DNA of 64,000 nucleotides from Microcaldota archaeon. GTDB taxonomy: Archaea > Micrarchaeota > Micrarchaeia > Micrarchaeales > Micrarchaeaceae. The notes under the pieces are model-generated. The model worked only from the letters and a program-made list of their open reading frames with translations. It did no database searches and had not been told where the DNA came from. Positions within the stretch are counted from its first letter, which is position 1; the number at the start of each line of letters is the position of its first letter. Positions 28,026 to 34,490 of the stretch are shown piece by piece. The DNA is taken from positions 1 through 64,000 of the forward strand of contig JAJYYB010000010.1 of NCBI GenBank assembly GCA_021801355.1, written 5' to 3'. The translations under genes were made by a program, and so were the position numbers.

Positions 28026-28333
28026 TCAGTACTTGAAGCGCCTTTCATACTCCTTGTGCGGGAACCATTCAAGCAGTATGGCTATTATTTCCACTTCGCT
28101 GCCACTTATGGAATAAACCAGCCTCCAGGCATTTGGCAGATTGTACTTCCAGAGGTTGTTTTTCCGTACTTCTGCTTGTAGATTTTTGGGATAAGACGTT
28201 TTGGTATCGTTATACCGCACTCGGGATTAGCTTTCAGGTCATCGGTGGCCCTGTCAAGGAACTTGTAAAGCATAGGATTTTCATCCCTTACCCTGAAGTA
28301 GGCTTTCTGTAGCTTCTCGTCCGCGAAGACCAC
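28026..28333 (-). pseudogene. RelE/ParE-type toxin interrupted by a frameshift
   Basis: The first part (GTG 28333, MVFADEKLQKAYFRVRDENP..IPKIYKQKYGK) and the second part (NNLWKYNLPNAWRLVYSISG..LLEWFPHKEYERRF) together give one RelE-fold mRNA interferase of about 100 aa. They are in different frames, joined at a run of five A (reverse strand, GGAAAAACAAC, near 28153-28158). One more A would restore the frame. The frame upstream of 28333 stays open into the antitoxin gene, so the start is uncertain. It may be a dead toxin, a phase-variable one or an assembly error. It converges with the integrase gene. Confidence 0.72.
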
Positions 28334-28353
28334 GCTAACTGTCCTGTTGCCGG

Positions 28354-28617
28354 CTATTTCAACACCAATCTGCTATTGCTGTACTTCTTTACCAGCTCCG
28401 GGTTCCATATCCAGATTATCTTTCCGTCCTTCTGAATTATCTTACCTGATTCCTCCAAGTAATCGATTATAACATTGAATGTCTGATACATGACCTTCTT
28501 TTTCAATGACAGCCATAGCTGCCTCTTTGACGGGTATTCCTTGGCTTCCTTTACGGCTTCCTCCACCATAAGCACTGTATCCAGCCTCGGATAGTGGATC
28601 ATCTGTTGCGTCTGCAT
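28354..28617 (-). CDS. Small winged-helix protein, probable antitoxin
   Basis: From ATG 28617 the 87-aa product reads MQTQQMIHYPRLDTVLMVEE, followed by YPSKRQLWLSLKKKVMYQTF and IIDYLEESGKI..IWIWNP, a compact winged-helix pattern found in archaea beside RelE-like toxins. The frame is open to 28809, but a TATA box at 28638-28648 and the domain start favour 28617 with a leaderless mRNA. The toxin follows immediately on the same strand. Antitoxin role is inferred from position. Confidence 0.7.
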   Translation of the reverse strand: MQTQQMIHYPRLDTVLMVEEAVKEAKEYPSKRQLWLSLKKKVMYQTFNVIIDYLEESGKIIQKDGKIIWIWNPELVKKYSNSRLVLK

Positions 28618-28637
28618 GGTATTATATAAACGTATAT

Positions 28638-28648
28638 AATATATAAAT
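28638..28648 (-). promoter_or_regulatory. TATA box for the toxin-antitoxin pair
   Basis: On the reverse strand a run of alternating TA (ATTTATATATT) lies 21-31 nt before ATG 28617. This spacing implies a leaderless transcript. Overlapping TATATAA repeats at 28622-28645 may also be an operator. Confidence 0.5.
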
Positions 28649-28729
28649 CTATCTATACGATTAGATCCGATCTTCTTCACCGCTTCCATGCCTTTCCAGA
28701 CCATTCTGCCGAAGCTTTCTAGCGAAGAA

Positions 28730-28872
28730 CTTGGAACAGGCAGCGGGCTTGGAACAACAAGACCAAATCGTCCCAAGTTCCGCTTCGACGGAAGTTCAAA
28801 AATGCTCAATTTTTGTCGTCGAACTTCCCGCCATTATGAAATAGCCTATTTGTACCAAGAAAACGTTCCAAG
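28730..28872. other. Iteron-like repeats and cruciform, candidate origin of the element
   Basis: CTTGGAACA occurs at 28730-28738 and 28748-28756, and the inverse GTTCCAAG at 28865-28872. Between them is a nested hairpin: GGAAGTT (28790-28796) pairs with AACTTCC (28822-28828), and CAAAAAT (28797-28803) pairs with ATTTTTG (28809-28815) around loop GCTCA. No convincing gene overlaps it. Repeats plus an AT-rich hairpin in a gene-free gap could be a replication origin, but no Rep gene was seen. Confidence 0.35.
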
Positions 28873-29084
28873 CCGCCACGCACCGCCCCTAAGCCACCTT
28901 TGGTGGTGCTCGGCGGGCTGCGGGCGGCTGCTTGCTAAGCTAGAAGGCTGGCTTGGGTGGGGGCAAGCCAGCCGCCAGGATAGGTTCCTTCAAGGCTCAT
29001 GGGGCCGACTGCTTGGGTTGCCAAGCTTAAGCTGGTTGCGGCGACCCCACATAAGATGAGCGGAGCGAGACTTATGTGCTGGGT
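28871..29084. ncRNA. GC-rich, strongly folded segment, candidate structured RNA
   Basis: A gene-free, GC-rich block inside an AT-rich element with at least five stems: AGCCGCC/GGCGGCT (28871-28877 with 28923-28929), CCGCC/GGCGG (28883-28887 with 28912-28916), CCACC-TTT-GGTGG (28894-28906), GGCTGGCTTG/CAAGCCAGCC (28946-28955 with 28964-28973) and GCTTGG-gttg-CCAAGC (29011-29026). A further CACATAAG/CTTATGTG pair lies at 29048-29078. The first three nest in one arm. I could not match it to SRP RNA, RNase P RNA or a tRNA. Strand is unclear. Confidence 0.45.
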
Positions 29085-29186
29085 TAAGGACCTAATAATA
29101 TCAAAAAAGTTAATTATTAGTTAGCTACGTATCTATCGAGTAAGTAGAGACGTAACAATAGGCAAAACATCTACGGTAGATTGTTT

Positions 29187-29861
29187 ATGCGAAACAAAAT
29201 AGTTGCCACAATCGTTATTCTGGGCCTCGTATCTTTAATCATGGCATTGAGCCATAATGTAACCTCATCATCAATCACTCCGCTGATACATATTGCTGTG
29301 CTTACGAGCAATGATTCAACTTCTAGTGATAACTTTACTCTTTCAATCGCGGTTAGTACTACACCCGCTAGTAACAGTATAGACGTATATGCGATGCTTT
29401 TTTATAACGGCACTAAACCGTACATATTGAATAAGACCATAGCTAATGGGCCAATTGCTTTTGGATGCGGACCGTCTGAGTTGTTATATGGCGTTTCAAT
29501 CTATCGAGGATATTACACAGCGAACAACATATCTGGAGCAAGCGCACTTGAGATATCTGAGCCAGAAATATACAACTGCCCTGCAGGGTTTGGCGTAAGT
29601 AACGCGATATTTTTACCCCAAAGTTACAACGCTGTTTATGCGGTTAATGCAGGTAATCCCACCATAAATAGAAATATAACTGTAAGCCAAATAATAACCA
29701 GTAGCAACATAAGTGGATACTGGGTTGTACCAAAAGGCACTCCTGCCTGTGATGTCCCTAACGCATCCTGTAGCTTCTTTACATTTGAGCCAGGTGTTTA
29801 TACCGTTATAGTAACGGATTTTATAAGGCAGAAAGTTTTGGTGTACTTCGAAGTTAACTGA
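29187..29861 (+). CDS. Secreted or membrane-anchored protein with one copy of an unknown domain
   Basis: From ATG 29187 the product is 224 aa (TTG 29181 is also in frame). An N-terminal hydrophobic helix (NKIVATIVILGLVSLIMAL) is followed by a beta-rich, Asn/Ser/Thr-rich outer domain with several N-glycosylation-like sites and four Cys. The marks GVSIYRGYYTANNIS, SGYWVV and FEPGVYTVIVTDF recur twice in the next gene. No known family recognised. It lies in the integrated element, 9 nt before its two-domain paralogue, and its AT-rich codon use differs from chromosomal genes. Confidence 0.75.
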   Translation: MRNKIVATIVILGLVSLIMALSHNVTSSSITPLIHIAVLTSNDSTSSDNFTLSIAVSTTPASNSIDVYAMLFYNGTKPYILNKTIANGPIAFGCGPSELLYGVSIYRGYYTANNISGASALEISEPEIYNCPAGFGVSNAIFLPQSYNAVYAVNAGNPTINRNITVSQIITSSNISGYWVVPKGTPACDVPNASCSFFTFEPGVYTVIVTDFIRQKVLVYFEVN

Positions 29862-29870
29862 TTGGTCTCA

Positions 29871-31148
29871 ATGCAAAACAAAATAGTAGCCGTAATCGTT
29901 GTTCTTGGTATAATATGCTTAATTGCAGCAATCAACTATACCATCAACACTAAAACACAGATAATTACATCAAGAAATACAATCAACGGGCTAAATTTGA
30001 CACTCACAATCAATAGCACAATGATACCGCAAAATGGCAATATTTCGATAGACCTAAAACTTGTGAACACGCTTGATTCGTACAACAATGTAACGGCAGA
30101 AAACGATTGGCTTGATGTCAAAGGTCTGTATGGATTGCCATCAGTCTGTGCATCTATCGACTTCCCCATAGAACTCTCTTTATTCAAAGGTTATTATACA
30201 CAGGTGAATATTAGCTCTGCAAATCCGTTGCTCACCCCCACGTGGACTACAAAGCCATTTTCTATGCCTACCTGTCCTATACCTGTTTTTCACAAGTTAT
30301 CCGGCTATAGGTTTAATCCTCTGAGTGACAAGGCAACAATTTTTGGCACTTCCTATAGTCCCATAGTACAAAGCAATACTATATCAGCGTTATCCTCTAA
30401 TGTACCGATTGCATACAATATCGATGCTGTAGGCTATTGGATTAATTCTAGTATATTCGGTGTGACCGCACAAAATTTTACAACAGGTACATACACGCTT
30501 GTTGGCGCAGATGAATGGAACCAGACTGCAATAGTACACTTCAATGTAACCGGCGCCATAGCAATCCAATCAAGCAATAGTTCTGTTTATAACGACTTTA
30601 ATTTGTCTATGAATGTTAATACCACGTCTGCTGCTCCAATAGCTATCGCTAAACTCTTTTATAATGGAAGTAAAGGATACGCGATGAACACATCAAAAAC
30701 AGAGGGCAATTTTTATACTTACGTAGGTTATGCCAGCCCTGACACGCTTAACTGCAATGGCTATCCATATAGCACATTGGGTATCAGGCTGTATTCTGGA
30801 TACTATAATCAGAGTACTATAACTTCGGCCAGCCCACTAGGTCTATACAATGACACCATGCTTTATCTGCCGTGTGTGGTTATGATTAGGACATTAGGGC
30901 ATGTCGGGCTATTCAATCCTAAAAGTTATAACGTAACACTAACTCAAGTAGCACCTAATTACACAAATCAGAGTTCTAATTCGCAGCAGAAGCTTGCTTT
31001 AAATCTTACTGGCTACTGGAGTACCATAAGAAACAACTATACATTTCACACTCTACAGCCAGGTACTTATACTGCAGAAGCTGTAGACATATTCAATCAA
31101 ACTGCAATAGCCCACTTCATCGTACGGTATCCTCCTCCAGGCACGTAG
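29871..31148 (+). CDS. Secreted or membrane-anchored protein with two copies of the same domain
   Basis: From ATG 29871 (TTG 29862 alternative) the 425-aa product begins MQNKIVAVIVVLGIICLIAA, nearly the same anchor as the previous gene. Two tandem domains follow (about 30-225 and 230-420). Each has an ELSLFKGYYTQVNISSANPL / GIRLYSGYYNQSTITSASPL motif, a GYW motif, and an end like TGTYTLVGADEWNQTAIVHF / PGTYTAEAVDIFNQTAIAHF. Many N-x-S/T sites. Possibly a surface or virion-like protein of the element. Function unknown. Confidence 0.75.
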   Translation: MQNKIVAVIVVLGIICLIAAINYTINTKTQIITSRNTINGLNLTLTINSTMIPQNGNISIDLKLVNTLDSYNNVTAENDWLDVKGLYGLPSVCASIDFPIELSLFKGYYTQVNISSANPLLTPTWTTKPFSMPTCPIPVFHKLSGYRFNPLSDKATIFGTSYSPIVQSNTISALSSNVPIAYNIDAVGYWINSSIFGVTAQNFTTGTYTLVGADEWNQTAIVHFNVTGAIAIQSSNSSVYNDFNLSMNVNTTSAAPIAIAKLFYNGSKGYAMNTSKTEGNFYTYVGYASPDTLNCNGYPYSTLGIRLYSGYYNQSTITSASPLGLYNDTMLYLPCVVMIRTLGHVGLFNPKSYNVTLTQVAPNYTNQSSNSQQKLALNLTGYWSTIRNNYTFHTLQPGTYTAEAVDIFNQTAIAHFIVRYPPPGT

Positions 31149-31157
31149 GTTAACTAT

Positions 31158-31186
31158 CAGTTCGAATTTAGCTAGGATTCGAACTG
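31158..31186. repeat. Inverted repeat copying the att core
   Basis: CAGTTCGAAT and its exact complement ATTCGAACTG are separated by 9 nt. The arm is identical to ten bases of the tRNA T arm within both att repeats. It lies about 110 nt from attR and 10 nt after the preceding stop codon, so an integrase arm-binding site or a terminator are both possible. Confidence 0.6.
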
Positions 31187-31193
31187 TATGCGC

Positions 31194-31203
31194 TTAAATA
31201 TAC
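31194..31203 (+). promoter_or_regulatory. TATA box for the N-terminal integrase fragment
   Basis: TTAAATATAC is centred about 22-26 nt before ATG 31220, the spacing of a leaderless archaeal promoter. In the circular element it would drive the whole integrase. Confidence 0.55.
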
Positions 31204-31219
31204 TATTTGTGATAAGCTA

Positions 31220-31369
31220 ATGTTCGATTCCGAGCTTTTGTTGCTTGGGGTTTTATTTTTTAGAAGTGAGAAAATGAAGCTAGAAACGAGAGAAACTTGG
31301 TCAAGGACGGCGGCCTCTGGAGCCGCAAACTCCAGTTCGAATCTGGGTGGAGCTATTAATTCCAAGTAA
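31220..31369 (+). CDS. Integrase N-terminal fragment, int(N)
   Basis: ATG 31220 opens a 49-codon frame: MFDSELLLLGVLFFRSEKMK, then through the att copy (WSRTAASGAANSSSNLGGAI), ending NSK at 31369 just past the repeat. Joined at the att core it is in phase with the catalytic part at attL, giving one protein of about 341 aa. This is the SSV-type arrangement, where integration cuts the integrase gene. Supporting points are the promoter with leaderless spacing, the shared frame across the att repeat and the correct order. Confidence 0.7.
   Translation: MFDSELLLLGVLFFRSEKMKLETRETWSRTAASGAANSSSNLGGAINSK
31298..31358 (+). repeat. attR: right 61-nt direct repeat (tRNA-Gln 3' remnant)
   Basis: It holds the D loop to discriminator part of tRNA-Gln but lacks the 5' acceptor strand and D-stem start, so it is not a tRNA gene. 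It is identical to 27066-27126 except for G at 31309. It marks the right boundary of the element. Confidence 0.9.
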
Positions 31370-31460
31370 ACGGCACTAGAAGTATCTGATTGCTTACCTT
31401 TGGTTTTGTGCGCCCACTTATTTTTTAAGCTTCAAACCATTTTGATACGGATATAAGCAA

Positions 31461-31470
31461 TTTAAATACT
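31461..31470 (+). promoter_or_regulatory. TATA box for the Ntn-hydrolase gene
   Basis: TTTAAATACT is centred about 39 nt before ATG 31505, outside the element's right boundary. It leaves a short leader of about 12-15 nt. Confidence 0.5.
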
Positions 31471-31504
31471 TAATGCGGGTTTATTATACTGAATAGATGG
31501 TAGA

Positions 31505-32401
31505 ATGGCTGTGAGACGATTTGGGACTGTTATAGCCCTGATTTTTTATAATGGAGGTGTCCTGGTAGTTGCTGACAGCAGGACCACAATGATACGCACA
31601 TACTCGCCCGATGGTATACACACTAAAGTCGACATAAGGTACGACGATACTGCCAACAAGATAAAGATGTCCAAGGACAAGGACGTGATAGTCGCGATGG
31701 CTGGCGATGCGGCAGTTGATACGAAAGCATCTAAGGCAGTGGCCGATGCGGAGGCTGATCTTAAGAAGCAGAGCGTAGCAGGCAACAAGTCCGTGGAAGG
31801 AGCGGTGAACAGGGTCATAAGCGGGATGGCCGGATATGGACAGGCTCTGCTGCTCATAGCGTTCAGAGGCAACGATGGCAAGATATATACGAAGACTGCA
31901 GATGTTGCACCGCCCGGGCTCGTTAGCAACGGCGCTTCGACGAAGCTTAAGGACATAAACAAGAGCTTGGCGAGGGGAACTGATAACACAGTGCCAGTCT
32001 ATCTCGACAGCCTAATAGCAAAGTACAGCCCTGATGACAAAAAAAGGGACCTTGCTGACGCGATGGCTCTCGCTTTCATGCTGGAATCCAAATACATGAA
32101 GTATCAGGTCGAGATTTATGGCAAGAAGGCCATAGTCGTAGGAGGGCCGATAAAGATGCACGCCATAGACAACGACAGGAACAAGGATACCGACGTAGTG
32201 GTAGACAAGAACGAGAGGAAGCAGATTGAAGGCATGACTTACAAGCAGCTAAGGGACTACTTCGCTGACAGGCTAAAGAACCAGAAGAAGAACGTCGACA
32301 TGCTGCGCATCGAGCCAGAGGACTCCCTAGCAACAGACAAGATAATCCAGATAACAAAGGAGATGGACAGGCAGAAGGGGCCTTGGAAGCTGCAGTGGTA
32401 A
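31505..32401 (+). CDS. Proteasome-like Ntn-hydrolase with a long C-terminal extension
   Basis: 298 aa. After a 7-residue leader (MAVRRFG) comes T8, and TVIALIFYNGGVLVVADSRT aligns with proteasome beta-subunit starts. Taking T8 as Thr1 puts an Asp exactly at position 17. The Lys33 counterpart is probably K52 in NKIKMS, after a loop about 12 residues longer than usual. VAMAGDAAVD follows as in the family. The last 80 residues are a charged extension not found in standard subunits. Probably an unusual self-processing peptidase or Anbu/HslV-like relative. Activity is not proven by sequence. Confidence 0.66.
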   Translation: MAVRRFGTVIALIFYNGGVLVVADSRTTMIRTYSPDGIHTKVDIRYDDTANKIKMSKDKDVIVAMAGDAAVDTKASKAVADAEADLKKQSVAGNKSVEGAVNRVISGMAGYGQALLLIAFRGNDGKIYTKTADVAPPGLVSNGASTKLKDINKSLARGTDNTVPVYLDSLIAKYSPDDKKRDLADAMALAFMLESKYMKYQVEIYGKKAIVVGGPIKMHAIDNDRNKDTDVVVDKNERKQIEGMTYKQLRDYFADRLKNQKKNVDMLRIEPEDSLATDKIIQITKEMDRQKGPWKLQW

Positions 32402-32412
32402 GCCGGTTTCAA

Positions 32413-32434
32413 TATTTTCTATTTTTAATTTTTG
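32413..32434 (+). terminator. T-rich transcription terminator
   Basis: Three T runs (ATTTTCTATTTTTAATTTTTG) directly follow the stop codon at 32401. This is the usual form of an archaeal intrinsic terminator. Confidence 0.45.
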
Positions 32435-32538
32435 TTGCCTTCGTAGCAGCCGCAGTGAAAGCCGGCCGCAATTTTTGCCCGCTTACCATAAACCTTTAAA
32501 TTCAGCAATTGCGATATCCTCCTGAAACTTCTGGTGTA

Positions 32539-32967
32539 ATGATGGCGGCAAAATCTACCCTAAAGGACCATGTCATAGTGTGCGGGTACGGCATAGTCGG
32601 CCAGAGAGTGGTCGAAACCTTAGTCGAGAATGGAGTCCCTTTCATAGTGATAGAACTCGACAGCCAGAAGGTCGATAACGTGAAGAAGCGCGGATACGAG
32701 GCGCTGCAGGGGGACGCGACTAAGGAGAGGATGCTCAAAGACGCCGGCATAAAGTCTGCAAAGGCCGTTGCCATAGTCATGGACAACGATGCAAAGAACC
32801 TCTTCGCCGTCCTTGCGGCGAAGGACCTGAACGAGGGAATCTTCATAGCCACAAGGGCGAATGATGACGCAGTAAGGGAGAAGCTGGTCGAGGCCGGTGC
32901 GGACTACATAGTCATGCCGCAGAAGGCAGCGAGCGAGGAAATCACCGAAGAGATAATCAAGTCATAG
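32539..32967 (+). CDS. TrkA-N (RCK) NAD-binding domain protein
   Basis: From ATG 32539 the product is 142 aa, a lone Rossmann-type TrkA-N domain: DHVIVCGYGIVGQRVVE has the dinucleotide-binding glycines, and IVIELDSQK the acidic strand end. No TrkA-C domain and no membrane segment. Such domains bind NAD(H) or nucleotides and gate potassium channels. The frame opens at 32509, but the domain and a TATA-like CTTTAAATTC at 32494 favour 32539. Its stop overlaps the start of the next gene, so the three TrkA-N genes form one operon. Confidence 0.87.
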   Translation: MMAAKSTLKDHVIVCGYGIVGQRVVETLVENGVPFIVIELDSQKVDNVKKRGYEALQGDATKERMLKDAGIKSAKAVAIVMDNDAKNLFAVLAAKDLNEGIFIATRANDDAVREKLVEAGADYIVMPQKAASEEITEEIIKS

Positions 32968-33749
32968 TGATAGATTTGGTTTCTATACCGAAGCTTAGCG
33001 AGGAAGGTATAGCAGACAACGCGTTAGTATGGCTTGTGACCGCCACAGTGATTTTCGCAGCCGTATCGCTATATGCAATATTCTCGATATCGGACAACGC
33101 TTACCTAGCCGGCTACTACACGCTTTCAACCCTCTTGGATTCTTCTGGGGTGAACCTGGGACTGCTGACCAGCATAGCCGCCGAATCGTCTTACAATTTC
33201 TACCTTATAGTAGCGATATCAGTACTGGACGGCATAACCAAGATGGCGATAATCGGCTTCGTCATTGCCGCTTTCATAGATTTCATAACCAAGGTCGACA
33301 TACGGACAAGGATGCTGGTGTTCACAAGGAAGCGCCTGGCAAAGAACCATGTCATAGTGTGCGGTTATTCGACGTTGGCAGAGAAGCTGTGCAACGAGCT
33401 GAAGGCTAAGGGAGCAACATTCGTGATAGTCGAAAAGGACCCGCTCAAGGCCGACACTCTCACCGACTTGGGCTATTTCGTCGTAGACGGCGACTTCACC
33501 AAGGCAGAGACTCTTGACAAGGCCTCGGTGAAGAGCGCGAAGGCTGTGATTTTCTCTTCCAAAAACGATTTTGAGAACCTTCTGGGCGTGATAACGACCA
33601 GATACATCAACGAGAACGTTAACATAATATCCAGGGCAAGGGACGAGGATAACGTCTCCAGGATGCACAAGGCAGGTGCAAGCCTGTGCGTGATACCTGA
33701 GGCGTTGGCCGGATTAGAGATAGGGGCTTCTATAGTATCAAATATGTGA
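32967..33749 (+). CDS. Membrane protein with TrkA-N domain
   Basis: 260 aa: two hydrophobic segments (about 22-42 and 82-108), then a TrkA-N domain from residue 125 (KNHVIVCGYSTLAEKL). The layout resembles a two-helix potassium channel fused to a regulatory domain. Between the helices it has YTLSTLLDSSGVNLG rather than the TVGYG selectivity filter, so ordinary potassium conduction is doubtful. It overlaps the gene before and touches the one after. It may form a hetero-oligomer with both. Confidence 0.82.
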   Translation: MIDLVSIPKLSEEGIADNALVWLVTATVIFAAVSLYAIFSISDNAYLAGYYTLSTLLDSSGVNLGLLTSIAAESSYNFYLIVAISVLDGITKMAIIGFVIAAFIDFITKVDIRTRMLVFTRKRLAKNHVIVCGYSTLAEKLCNELKAKGATFVIVEKDPLKADTLTDLGYFVVDGDFTKAETLDKASVKSAKAVIFSSKNDFENLLGVITTRYINENVNIISRARDEDNVSRMHKAGASLCVIPEALAGLEIGASIVSNM

Positions 33750-34487
33750 GTGATGGGCATGATAAAGAGGACTTGGTACACCATACTTTACATCGTAATC
33801 GCGCTATTTACAGCATCACTTGGGATGACGCTATATTCCGGCGTGGACCTGCAGAGCGCTCTCATATGGAACGTGCTATCTTCGCTCAACATCTTCTATG
33901 CTAGCGTGATCCTTCCGTTCAACAGCGAAACGAACCCTTTGGTTTTCATTTCGAGCATACTTGATGGTGCGGTGTTCGCACTTCTTACGGTGCTTCTAGC
34001 AAGCTGGTTCTTCAGCTTCATAAGGAGCATAAACGTAAGGGGCATGATAGTGCTGTCCAAGATAAAGAAGCTGAAAAAGCATGTGATAGTCGTGCCTTTC
34101 AGCAATCTTGCACAGGACTTAATGGATGACTTCGGCGAGGCAGGGATAACGCCCGTGGCGATAACGGACAACGATGACACCGCAAGGGAGCTGTACAAGC
34201 GCAATGGACTGGTAGTTGTAGGAGACCCGCGTGACGAGGAGACATTCTACGCAGCCAACATAGCGTATGCGGATTTCGTAGTTGCTTGCAGCGAGGACAT
34301 CACAGAAAACGCCCTTATAGTGATAACCGCGAAGGCGGCCAACAAGGACATAAGGGTCATATCCAAGGTGAAGAACCACCAGGAAGCCGCTAAGATAAGC
34401 AAGGCTGGCGCCTATATGATGGTGATGCCCGAAGCGACGGCAGGAGAAGACATAGGTTTGAAGATATCAGAATGGTTGAAGGGATAA
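33750..34487 (+). CDS. Membrane protein with divergent TrkA-N domain
   Basis: 245 aa from GTG 33750 (ATG 33753 and 33759 are alternatives). Two hydrophobic segments (about 10-30 and 68-90) surround NVLSSLNIFYASVILPFN, again with no TVGYG filter. The C-terminal part (KKHVIVVPFSNLAQDLMDD) matches the TrkA-N fold, but the glycine-rich nucleotide loop is lost (VPFSNL instead of CGYGxxG), so it may not bind NAD. It starts directly after the previous stop codon. Third gene of the TrkA-N operon. Confidence 0.8.
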   Translation: MMGMIKRTWYTILYIVIALFTASLGMTLYSGVDLQSALIWNVLSSLNIFYASVILPFNSETNPLVFISSILDGAVFALLTVLLASWFFSFIRSINVRGMIVLSKIKKLKKHVIVVPFSNLAQDLMDDFGEAGITPVAITDNDDTARELYKRNGLVVVGDPRDEETFYAANIAYADFVVACSEDITENALIVITAKAANKDIRVISKVKNHQEAAKISKAGAYMMVMPEATAGEDIGLKISEWLKG

Positions 34488-34490
34488 TGC

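Larger units (their letters stand above)
27066..31358 (+). mobile_element. Integrated SSV-type element in tRNA-Gln, about 4.2 kb
   Basis: The element is bounded by 61-nt direct repeats of the tRNA-Gln 3' part (one mismatch). Contents in order: C-terminal integrase part, frameshifted RelE-like toxin, winged-helix partner, a folded GC-rich segment, two secreted paralogous proteins, and an N-terminal integrase fragment with its own promoter. Much of the right half is more AT-rich than the chromosome. No replication or capsid gene was recognised, so it is a small plasmid-like or satellite element. Excision would rejoin one integrase frame of about 341 codons. Confidence 0.82.

Noticed and set aside
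28688-29059. 123-codon open frame on + strand across the folded segment
   Set aside because: Composition (Trp, Arg, Ser, Gly runs) reflects GC-rich hairpins, there is no promoter or family resemblance, and palindromes explain the open frame.
28871-29084. SRP RNA or RNase P RNA
   Set aside because: I looked for the SRP helix 8 GGAA/AGCAG signature and the RNase P GAGGAAAGUCC and ACAGAA-type conserved blocks and found none on either strand.
31298-31358. Second tRNA-Gln gene
   Set aside because: It lacks the 5' acceptor strand and the beginning of the D arm. It is the displaced 3' part left by integration.
32967-34487. Ordinary potassium channels
   Set aside because: No TVGYG-like filter between the two helices in either membrane protein.
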